NCBI GenBank assembly: GCA_963971285.1
Contig: OZ020259.1
Coordinates: 2,108,001 to 2,172,000, forward strand
Source: Astropecten irregularis
Lineage: Eukaryota; Echinodermata; Asteroidea; Paxillosida; Astropectinidae
Direction of reading: 5' to 3'
Length of the DNA: 64,000 nucleotides
This document shows positions 48,901 through 60,900 of the stretch, in pieces. Each line of letters begins with the position of its first letter. Positions within the stretch are counted from its first letter, which is position 1. A program made the translations under genes and the position numbers. The notes beneath the pieces are model-generated. The model worked only from the letters and a program-made list of their open reading frames with translations, did not search any database and had not been told where the DNA came from.

Positions 48901-51900
48901 AAACCAACGAAGCCTGTGGCCTTTATATTAGGATGGGTTTACTTCTAGAATAAGAAGGCTTCTCTGTGAGCTCGTGGAGGAGCCTTAGTTCTGAAAAATA
49001 AGGCTGGGTTAGGTTCTTGTGGTTTGGTTGTTGATCAAATGCACTGAAATTCACTTCACTTGTTTTCTTTTCATCAGCGTCTGTCACGGAGGCGACTGGC
49101 AATGCGACGAGGTAACTTGCCCTCCGATAACCTGCCCCTCCAACCAGTTCTACAGTGAGTGCTCCTTCCCAGTTGAGTGCCAGCCGACCTGCGAGAACTT
49201 CAACGACCCACCTGTCTGCAGCGGAGAGTGTACCCGCGCCTGCGAGTGTGTCGCTGGTTATGTGCTGCACAACGGGGAATGCGTCACCAAGGCGGAGTGT
49301 CCTTGCTCCTACCGAGGGGAGGTGTATGACCCCAATGATGTCATCAAGGTTGGATGCAAAATATGGTAAGAGCAAACTAAACCTGCTTAAGTATTTTGCT
49401 TAGTTTGTGGAGATTAGGTTTGGGGCCAATTTCATGGAGCTGCTTAAGCATCAAAATTTGCTTAAGCATCAAAAACATTGGTAAATCAAATCAGTATGCC
49501 AGCCAAAACTCCTTGTGAATGTTTTGCTCAGCAAAGTTGCCTAATACAAGTCGAAAGCAGTAAGCATCACATGAAAATATGGTTGGTAATCCTGTTTGAT
49601 CAAGAAAGACTTGTCATGCTTAGCATTTTTTTTAGCTTAAGCAGCTCTATGAAATTGCCCCAGTGCCCGATATCATGGCTCTGCTTATCGTAAAAGTAGA
49701 ATCGCCGCTTATGGAAGCAGAACTTTCTGTGCTTACGAGATCATATTTCATGGATAAGGGAGCTAAGGATTTCTCGCTTAGTGTAGAAGTTTGTTGCTGA
49801 CCCTGTTAGCGGAGAATAAGGATCACATCAGATTGTAAGAACAGAGTTCAGTAGAGCCATAAAATTGGGCCTGGCTGATGACTTTTAGCACTGCTCTGCT
49901 TTTATTTAGTGCTTCTCTGCATCAAATCTCTATTACTTTTGCCATTCCAGCTAATCTTGTTCAGGTTTATCTTTTGAAATTTTACAAACTTGAATTGATT
50001 TTATGTTTATGTCCACAGCACCTGCAGGAATGGAGAAATGGAATGTCACAACCAATTCTGCCCAGGTAAGGTAGTACTTGTAATTAACTCTTTCATTTTA
50101 AAATGTCTTTGGCTCGCTTAACCAGTGATCATTCTAGCAGTGTCTGAAGCTCGCTGGACACTGTGTCCAGCATCCGGAGCTGTCTGCCTGCCCGACCATC
50201 TAGTTGGCGAAGCAAGGCAATGCCACTCGGGGGAGGAGGCATCTCACCTTCATGGACCAGCTCAAGAGAGATACAGGCCTCACCAGCGCCGAAGAGTTGC
50301 GCTCCTGCATGCTAGATCGGGATGACTGGAAGGCAATGATTCGACGTTTGGCTCGTGACATCGCTACAGCGGTCCTGATGGAGATAGATAGACTCATCTG
50401 TCTGAGTCTAAATTGTTCAATGCGGAGACATTTGACAGCCATGAGAGAGCACACAAAGCTAGTCGTTCAATAGCCACTTGTCCTCATTTAAAATTCTTTA
50501 ATAAATTAAAATATACTCCATTTATTAGTCCAATATCACAGAAAAGTAATGGCGAGCATGAATTGTATCGTTTCCATAGGAACCTGTATCACCTGGGGCG
50601 ATCCTCATTATCAGACCTTCGACGGCAAGAAATACAGTTTCCAAGGAGAGTGCGAGTACGTCATGGTCACCAACAGCCACTACCCTGAAGCGAAGCAGTT
50701 CCACATCATCGTGGCTAATATTCCTTGCGGCTCGACAGGAGTGACATGCACCAAGTCTGTCGTTATGTCAATAGGTAATAAAGTGTAGATTTATCAAGAG
50801 TTGACTCAAACTTGGAAGGAGGAGCTCATTAAGGGCCTTTTCCAAATCTCAGCACAGACTCAGGCTCCAGCTTTGTCTCATATGCTGAAAATATAGGTTT
50901 TAGTTTTTCATTTCATTTTCTTTTTTTAAACCAGAGAATCTACTTCCGAATCGCAGCCAACCAGAATCATAAATTTTTTATTTGGCAGCCATTTTAAAAG
51001 TGTAAAGTTCTTTTGGAGACACCCTGTATATAGGCCGTACCACAGATATCTGCAGGATATCAAAAAATATTGTTAACAGCAAATGCTCATACCAAGGCCC
51101 TTTTCCAAACCTCTGCTCCTCAGGCTCCGGCTCTATCCGGCTCCATTTTGTGAATCCATTCTAAAATAACTGGTATCAAAATAGAGGCTTTTGGCTAAGG
51201 TTCTGAAGTAAATTCTCTTGTTTGAAAAAGAAAACAGGGCTTCAGCTTCAATGAAAAACCACAACCTATATTTTCAGCATAGAGCTGGAGCCTGAGCCGA
51301 GATTTGGAAAAGGGCCCTAGGAAGATATTAAGGCAGTCGGTAACCGTACAAGCAATGAAAATTACATGCGATTCTTAACTGGTAAGCTTGTTGCCACGTG
51401 ATTGAGAAAAGAAGTATATCTAGCCCCTGTCTGATATTATCACCCACCTAGGTACCGGTGCTGAGCAGGAGAGAGTCATGCTGATCCGAGGGAAACCAAT
51501 CGAGGTGGATACCGGCGTTGGTGGCCTCAGCGAGTTCACCATCACTGAAGCTGGCCTGTATATTTTCGTTCACACCAACATCGGAGTGACGCTGATGTGG
51601 GACAGAGCCACTCGGGTGGAGGTTAAGGTCTCTAAGGAGCACTTCAGTCGGGTGAGTTTTGTTTTGAAGTCAGAGTGCCGAATAAAAGTTTTGAGTCTAT
51701 AGAAGTTAATTAAAGTTATTGAAAAGTGAACAAAGAAAAATTTACTGGAGCGGGATTTGAACCGGTGACCTTCTGAATACCGTACAGGCGCTCTACCAAC
51801 TGAGCCATCCGGCCCTACATTGGTGGTGACCCCAAATGTCAATTATCTTTGTTCATTTGACAGTCAGAAGCTATGAAACCACACAAACACCGCCACACCC

Positions 51901-54900
51901 CAAGGATCATTTCATCGATCATTGGCATTAAGAATGCGTGGTTTTGTGACTAGACACTGAAACTAAGACAATGGAAGACTTTTGAGACATTGGTTGCAGC
52001 AGACTGAAGTCCTTTTTGCTAGCTCTGAGCATGCATGAACAGTTGTGAGCATGTGCGCGTTATTGTGCGCGTGCACTATCAAGTTGAAGACCCAGCTCCA
52101 AAGTCTCCCATTTGAGACTCTGCCAATGTGGGGTTGTGTAGTTTAGTCGGTAGAGCACTGGTACAGTGTTCTGGAGGTTGCAGGTTCACATCCCACCTCT
52201 AGCAGTTTTCTTTGTTCGCCTCAAAATGATAAATGAAACTAATTTGACATTTGCTCTTCCTTTGACAGGTTGGTGGTCTTTGTGGCAACTTCAATGACAT
52301 CCAATCTGATGACTTCCTTCCACCTGGTGGAGGAATTCCCCTCATTGATCCTAATGACTTTGGAAACAGCTGGAAGGTAAATATCACTGACTATTGACTG
52401 CAAGGTAGGGCAATACAACCATGGAGTCTAATGACTTTGTGCCACTTTCTGAATGGAAGAATTAATCATTGATCCCATGGAAATAGCTAAGCTTAATATA
52501 ATTGACCATTGACTGCAACGTAGGGCAATATGGTTTCTATCAACTACCATATTTTGGTGTAACAAACCGCTTTCAGACTTGACGATTATTAACGATAAAC
52601 ATTCAGCAATTTTTTGGATCTTAATTATTGCTTATGCAGAGGGCAATATAAGAACTATTGCCTGCTAATCAGGTCAGTAGTTAGAACAGAAGGGTGTAAT
52701 AGACATTCTATTTGGTTTCTATAGGTACATGACTACTGCGGCAAGCCGGGTCCGCAGCCAAACCCCTGCGACGTGAACCCGCATCGCAGGACCTGGGCCC
52801 AGAAGAAATGTGGCATCATCAACTCCTACGTCTTCCAGCCTTGCCACGAGTACGTGCCGCCTGCCCTGTACTACTCGAACTGTGTCTTTGACGCCTGCGG
52901 TTGCGACTCGGGCGGTGACTGCGAGTGCATGTGCACTGCCATCGCGGTGTACGCACAGGCCTGCAACGAGCACGGAATACCGATCAAGTGGCGCACCCAA
53001 GACCTCTGTCGTGAGTATGACTCCAGATCAAAAAACAAAGAAATTTTGGGACCAGTAACTGAGAGTTTTCAATGGATAATGAGCCAAAATGTAACCTCAG
53101 TCTTTTGTATTTGTTCTCGATAGCTATTCAGTGCGAGGGTTGTTTGACCTACGACCCCTGCATTCCGGTCTGCGAGTCCTCTTGCGAGAACCTGCCGTTT
53201 GTCTTCCCTGGGGCTTCGGGTTCCTGCAGTGACACCTGTGTGGATGGATGTATCTGCCCGCCGGGAACCATCTTACATGAGGACCAGTGTGTAGAAGAAT
53301 GCCCACTAATACCAACCACTGTCGTCCCAACATTCAAGGTAACATTCTTCATCTTACATTGGCATCAGTTTTGAAATACATGAGGACAACTGTGTAAAGT
53401 GTACAAGGCCTAATTTTGAGTTTGAATTAAATGTACTATCATACTTTGGTAACATACCAAAAACAGAAATCTTCACAGAATTACCTATAACTTTGTGATG
53501 GCAGAAACATACCATTAAAATTTCTTTGCCTGAAATGCTGTATTTATCCAGAAAAGAGTCAAATCAATTGACCAAAAATGTTTTTTTTTTTTTCTTTGGA
53601 AAATAAAAATACCGTGTGCATTTTTCAGTGTTTTCTCAAAAAGTGGGCATCATATGTAGCTGTGAATTTCACAGATGGCTGTTAATGTATTTTTCTTGAT
53701 ATATTTGCCCATGAATCTTCAAACTTTTGTCAGTATTTTATTTGCTTTAATTGATTATAATTGCAACAAGTGAACCCCTCCTGCAAACAAATAATGGCAT
53801 TCATTGAAGTCACTTCACCCTGATTTGACTGAGGTTGGATTCGAACCAACCAAGAGTTGTTAAGAGATTTTATATTGATGTGATCATGTTCATCTTGATG
53901 TTGTCCTGTAGCCTACTCCAGAGAGACCTACCACTATGCAGCCACCAGTGCACACCACCACCGAAGCTCCGACTACGGAATACCAGCCGGAGCCAACTAC
54001 TCCAGAAGACACATGTGAGAATTATAGCACTCGATCAAATTTTTGTACCTTTTGATTCAGGCTGATCTAGCCTGACGTGTGCTGACCTGACCCAACCTTT
54101 TCTGACCTGACCCAGTCTGAGCCCAACACCTGGACTGATTCCATCTGACCTGTTTTGACTTGACCCAACCTATTCTGACCCGACCCAACCTGTTCTGACC
54201 TGACCCAACTTGTTCTGACCTGACCGTACCTGTTCTGGCCTGACCCAACCCGTTCTGACCGGACCCAACCTGTTTTGACCTGACCCTACCTGTTCTGACC
54301 AGACCCAACCCTGATTCAGCCCAGTCTGAACCAACTTACCAAGCCTGATCTGATCCAACCTGAAACAACCTGCTTCAACTCAGCCTGAACTGATTCCAAT
54401 CAAACTAACATGATTCACAGACCTGACCCAACCTCCTTCCACACCTAACCTGCAAGGTCTAACCTCAACCCATTTAAAATGAGACTGCAGCCTGTTGATT
54501 GCTATCAGGGTAAATGAATATAAAAATAAGGTGTCCTATATAGTCCAGGCTTAGTGGCTCATTGCTTGCCTACCCATTGTAATCATAACCCCTGATCATT
54601 AACTGCTTCTTCCTTGTTCAGGTGTATGCTGGGGCTACGGAGACCCTCACTACTTTGACTTCAACGGCGTGGAGTTCGACGACCAGGGTGAGTGCACCTA
54701 CGTCCTCACCCAGGACATCCAAGAGCCTCCCAGATTCGTCATCCTCATACACAACGTAGAGTGCAACCTCATGCCGGGTCAGACCTGCCCAACGGAGCTT
54801 GAGATCTTGTACGATAACCACAAGATTAGGATGCTGTCCGAGAGGACGGCGCTTGGAGTAAGTACTTTTTCCTGACTTTTCTTGACTTGTATCTTTCCGA

Positions 54901-57900
54901 TATCCTGACGTATTTCAGGTTGCAACAGACCGAAGATAGTAGTTTCAGATACGTACTCCTGGAAGGCTCTTGTCCAACTCATTTCAGAGTCTATAACAGC
55001 CTCAGTTTTAGATTTGAAGACACCAAACCATTCTTGTTGCATCGCTCTGAAAGAGTGGACAGTTGGCCCATGATCAGGTTCTTTCCAACGGATTATAGAA
55101 TCACTTAGTTGCATCCGGTTTGTCCCGGCTGCGGCCGCCTTAAGTCAAGTAAGTCAAGTTTTTCCGTCTGTTCTCAAACAGAAATACCAAGCGGTGATTG
55201 ATGGCACCACCCATACCTTACCGGTGGATTCGTACGACTCCTTTACGCTCCACGAGTCCGGGTCCTACATCCTGTTTGACGCTCCTAGCATCGACCTGGA
55301 GGTGAGGTTCCTTCCCATCGACCTTCACTTCTTCAGGGTTGAGATACCCAGGTCCGTCTACTTCAACAGCACGGAGGGACTTTGTGGTAGGTTGTGCATC
55401 TTTATCTCATGGGGGGCTTGTATTTTTGGCAGGCATCAATTTACAGGCAATCACGACAGTTTATCAGTTTACAGTTTATCACGAGATATGCCTTCGAGAA
55501 GAATAATTGTTCACCTTTACAGTTTTCCTATAATTACTTGCCGGTAGTTACACAATGTCAAAAACAAGAAGACTTTTGTGCTACTGAACTAAGCCTTCCG
55601 CATCAGGTAGAGTTGCCTCCAAGTTGCATGTTTTAAGAACAAATTTCTTGTGTGTCAAGGCACCCACTAACATGAACCAATTACATCTTCAGCGGAGTTT
55701 CGATAACATGGTAGTACCCGGATGATCTCCAAAACCCAGTGTTGCCTGGAAAATGTTTGTTATTAGTGAACCTGGGGTCCAAACTCGAAACTTACCATCA
55801 ATCGTTGAACTAGTTATGATGCATTGCAGCCCCACATAGGATACAATAGCTTATCCTTCGTAACTCGAGTTTATACAATTGAGTGCAGTGCTTCGTGAAA
55901 TCGACCCCTGGCCTCACAGACAGATCGTTTGACTTCTTGCAGGAAACTGCGGCAATCCTGAGCCACCTTGCCAAGAGACTGAAACCTGCTGTGAGTGGCT
56001 GGCTCCTCCTCACGTTCCCTCTGAGTGCGGCTGTGATGTCAAGCCAACAGACTGCACCCCGACCCAGGAAGTCATTGAGTGGTTCGTATAACATTCTTTT
56101 GTCTTCTTCTTCTTTGAATATTAGTTTGTAAAGTGTAGATGACATATGGACCGAAACAGGATTCAAGCTTGCAATTATTCTGAATATTGTGTCAGTGCTC
56201 TACCATCTGAGCTATCTAGCCCTATGATGGGGCCTCCTTGTAGTCAATTAGCTTTACAAATGGTGCCAGTCAGAAGCCATAACCCATCAACTGCCATACC
56301 AGTGCCCTACCATCTGAACTATTAAGCCCCTATTAAAGTGCTCGTATTGTCTAAGTTGTCAATTGCCTTTCCCCCCCTTTTTTAGCCTTTGACAAAGATT
56401 CGGAATGTCCAGCCCTCATTATTGTAGTTGATGAGCAGTTTCCATCAGTCTTATCACAATTGTTATGACTTTTTTTCCTCTGAGCCAACCCTTGTCTCCC
56501 AGTTACCCAACCTCTTGTAATACATCTACCTTCCTGTAACTACCAACTGCACAGGTGCGACAAGCTGTACGAGGACAAATTCAGCGACTGCCATGGAGCG
56601 ATCGACCCAGAGCAGTTCCACAAGAACTGCCTGTACAATAACTGCCACGCACTGAAGCTGATGTGTTGGGACTTTGAGGCCTACGCTCTGGAGTGCAGTT
56701 TGTTAAAACTCTGCCTGGACTGGCGAGAAGACGACTTCTGCCGTGAGTCTCACATCATAGTGTTATAAGGGGGCTAGAGGGTTCAAAATTCCATTTGATG
56801 ATCAAAATGTCAATGTAGGATTTGAAGTTCTGCATGGTGGAGAGACTAGAACTAAGTAAGGCTTGCGGAGGCACCATGTATAACACTCTTTTTCGGAAGG
56901 TGTATGTGGTCCTGAGAAGCACTTTTGAGGGAAAATCTTGACGTTTCCTCTGGCCTTCCTCAGGAGAGGGAGTGAAGAGGGATCTCATCACTGACTGAAA
57001 TGTCAAGATATTTTCTCTCACCGGTTCTTCCCAGGACCACACACCATCCCCCCCAAAAAAGTCTTATTCATGGTGTCTCTGCATAATGTCAAAGATTTGA
57101 AGATGAATTTTTGATGGTGAACTTGTTGTCTGGTCCTTGCAGCCTTTGTTTGCGACAATGATCAGATGCACCATCGGGAGTGTGTCTGCCCCGACGACGT
57201 TGACAACAGCTGCTACCCCTGGGACACGGACCCGCACCACTGCCAGAAGGATCCGGTATCCGGATGCTTCTGTGACGAGGGCACTATGGACAACGGCAAC
57301 GGAAGCTGCGTCGTCTGTTGTAAGTATACAACACGTGTATCCTCCTGGTAGAACTCATGAGGGGGGTATATAGGCGGCCATCTTTGAGTGCAACTTGGAG
57401 ATCTTGTTGCTGCCTTCGCAATTGGCAACCCTGTTATGACATTCTAAGCAAAATAACACTTTGTAGTCCATCATTGCGATTTAATTGCCAGTACGTCTCT
57501 TGTGCAGCAGGTTGTTGGTTCCTGTTAGCAGTGGGGTACGGATCGTATTCGAATCACTCAGTGCATTTGAGGAAAAACACCTAATGCCACTAGTTGCTTC
57601 TCTTCCCCTACGGAGTTCAATAAGTAACTGATTTGTGAAAGAAGGTGATTTCTGCATTTGTATTCAATGTTTGTAGTGGATTATACTCACTGATAGCCCA
57701 CACCAACGCATTTCCATTTCAGCTCAAATTATTCAAGCTGCACCTTTTCAGCGTTCAGGGCATGACTATTGTTAAGTAAGACTTGAAGCTTAATTATGCA
57801 CGGTGGAAGTTCTAAAAGGAAGGTAGGTTTGTGGTGACACCATGTAATCTCTTCTGTGAGAGTATGTGGTTCTGAGAAGAACCGTTGGTATTATCTCGAC

Positions 57901-60900
57901 GTTCTGAACAGTGTGCTCTGTTCGTCCCCATTTTAATTTTTTTAATTTTTACCTATTTTTGTTTCTCTTCCTTGTTTGTGTTTTCAGCCACGGAAGCGCC
58001 CACCAAACCAAGTCCAACAACAAAGTTTGTGCCAGTAACCACCTCAGGGCCAGAATTCACAACTCTGAAAACAACGCCCCCAGCTGTTACCACAAAGCAA
58101 CACCCACCAGAGACAACTCCACCCGCATCCACAACTGTTGAACCCACTACTCCTATGATTGAGTCCACAACTCTGGAATCCACCACTGTTAAAACAACAC
58201 CCCCAGCTGTAACCACAAAACCCCATCCACCAGCGACAACTCCACCCGCATCCACAACTGTTGAACCCACCACTCCTATGATTGAGTCCACAACTCTGGA
58301 ATCCACTACTGTTAAAACAACACCTCCACAAGCAACCACAAAACCGCAGCCACCAGCAACAACTCCACCCGCATCCACAACTGTTGAACCCACCACTCCT
58401 ATGATTGAGTCCACAACTCTGGAATCCACTACTGTTAAAACAACACCTCCACAAGCAACCACAAAACCGCAGCCACCAGCAACAACTCCACCCGCATCCA
58501 CAACTGTTGAACCCACCACTCCTATGATTGAGTCCACAACTCTGGAATCCACTACTGTTAAAACAACTCCCCCACAAGCAACCACAAAACCGCAGCCACC
58601 AGAGACAACTCCACCCGCATCCACAACTGTTGAACCCACCACTCCTATGATTGAGTCCACAACTCTGGAATCCACTACTGTTAAAACAACACCCCCACAA
58701 GCAACCACAAAACCGCAGCCACCAGAGACAACTCCACCCGCATCCACAACTGTTGAACCCACCACTCCTATGATTGAGTCCACAACTCTGGAATCCACCA
58801 CTGTTAAAACAACACCCCCACAAGCAACCACAAAACCGCATCCACCAGAGACAACTCCACAAGCATCCACAACTGTTGAACCAACTCCGGAATCCACCAC
58901 TGGCGTTTTTACCGTGGAATACACAACTGTAGTTGACACAACCCCCAAAGTTGTGGAAACTACAACCATGGAAGCACCACATACCACAGGTTAGTGGACT
59001 TTGGATAAGTAAGAGGCCATTTTGTAGTTGAAATCAAGTTTGTATAACAGTCACTTTACCAAATGGTAGCCTAGACCTTGGCGTACAAATACTACCTAGC
59101 CTATGTTTGTCATATTTATATTTCTTGAATTTTTCTTCATCAAGCATGTCAAGAAGAAGGATGTATCTGGTCACCCGTGTAGCAGTGTAATAATATCTCT
59201 TTCTTTGCCCAAACCTTACACTATCCTTCCTAGAATGTGTGCCCGGTTTCCACCGCATCTGCAAGTGGAGTCAGTACTTGGACGATGAGTTGGGCCAGCC
59301 CAAGACCAACCCTTATGAGTTTGAGTTGATCGAGGACTTCCTCAACGACGAGGGTTACTCGGACGTCTGCGCCGAGCCGGAGAACATCGAGTGCGTCCTG
59401 GCCAAGGACCACAGCGTGCCAGCCTCCATGACCACCCAGTTTCTCAAGTGTACCCCGGACCTCGGCCTGGTCTGCTACGATGGTGACACCCAGATCTGCC
59501 TGGACTATGCCATCCGCGTCCACTGCTGCGAAGAGACGTACGTCCACTGTGGCTCCACCGAGTCTCCGACGACCACGGTAATACCAACAGAACAAGAGAG
59601 CACAACTGTGATTGAGTCTACCACCATCGTAGAGAGCACCACTCTGGAATCCACTCCTCCGGCTACAACCACAGTCGAGCCATCCACTGAAGAACCAAAA
59701 ACAACAGGTTTGTTCTTTTTTACAATTATTTGATACTTAGATTCTAAGAGACACTGGCTGAACAGTTCGAGGCAAAGAGACTGTAAGAGGAAGGCCTTAA
59801 GTCAGATAGACACTATGTCTATCACAGTTCATCTGGGCAAGGTGTGGGAGAAACTGCTGCTTCAACATTGGCCTGACCACCCACTCTCCACACTGTAGTA
59901 AAGCGGTCGTCCAGAGTGCGGCACCATAGTCTTTCAAGACTGATGGATGCCCTTGAAACCAACTCCTTGTCTCTGAGTGAATAAACTGACCTTCATTTTC
60001 TAGCAGTTTAATGCTGAAGCACCAACCACATTAACTCCACCAGCTTCATAAACTGTTAACTCTAAAACCAATTATAGTTACGACCAGTACTCCACTAGCT
60101 GTAAATTCAGAGAAGTATTTATAAGTTGGATAGTTCAAATTGTTGCTCTCCCCGAGAAAAACTTATGCCTTCTAATCCGTATTTCAATCCCAAATCAGTT
60201 TGCGTCCCGCATTATGAGGACAAATGCGAGTGGACCAATTACTTCGACGACAGCGACAGTCCCCACGGCGACTTTGAGGTCATCGGTGACCTGCGGGACA
60301 ATCATCCCGGAGAGATCTGCGAGAACCCAGAGGCCATCGAGTGCGTGCTGAGCTCGGACCACAGCGTCAGCGCCCACGAGGCCGGCCAGAACTTCACCTG
60401 CCTGACCAGCGTTGGCTTCCTGTGCTTGGACTTTGCCAACAACCGCCGCCAACCCTACGAGTGCTACGACTACGCCGTCCGCTTCCTGTGCTGCGAGACG
60501 GTGTACGAGTCTTGTGGCAGCACCGAGCAGCCGACGACAACAAAGGTTGTCGTGCCCACCACCGCGCCAGTGGTGCCAACTACGGAAACAGAGGCACCAA
60601 CAACGATTATCCCGACCACAACTGGTATGTTGATGTCCTCCTGCTCTATATTTATACATACCTTGCCCATTCTTGAAACGCCAGGCCCTCCTGATGAAGC
60701 TGGAACGGGTTGTCAAGGGCTCTTTTGTTTAAAAAGTCTGCAGGATCCTGCAGAAAGAACGTGTCGCTGACGGACAGTCAATTTCAAGACGGCGCCTTAA
60801 GAAAGTTTGCATCAAGCAAAGTCACTTTTACCGATATTTTACGCTATCATGAAATTGCCCAAAGACATTTCTAAGAGCCAACTATGGAATTGGAGACTTT

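Noticed and set aside
54057-54358. Minus-strand open frames rich in G-Q-N-R-L-G and V-R-T-G
   Set aside because: Translation of the 20-bp intronic minisatellite, not a gene.
57953-58987. Long antisense open frames (over 300 codons) opposite exon 27
   Set aside because: They arise because the 123-bp repeat is open on several frames; the + strand frame fits splice phases and mucin composition.
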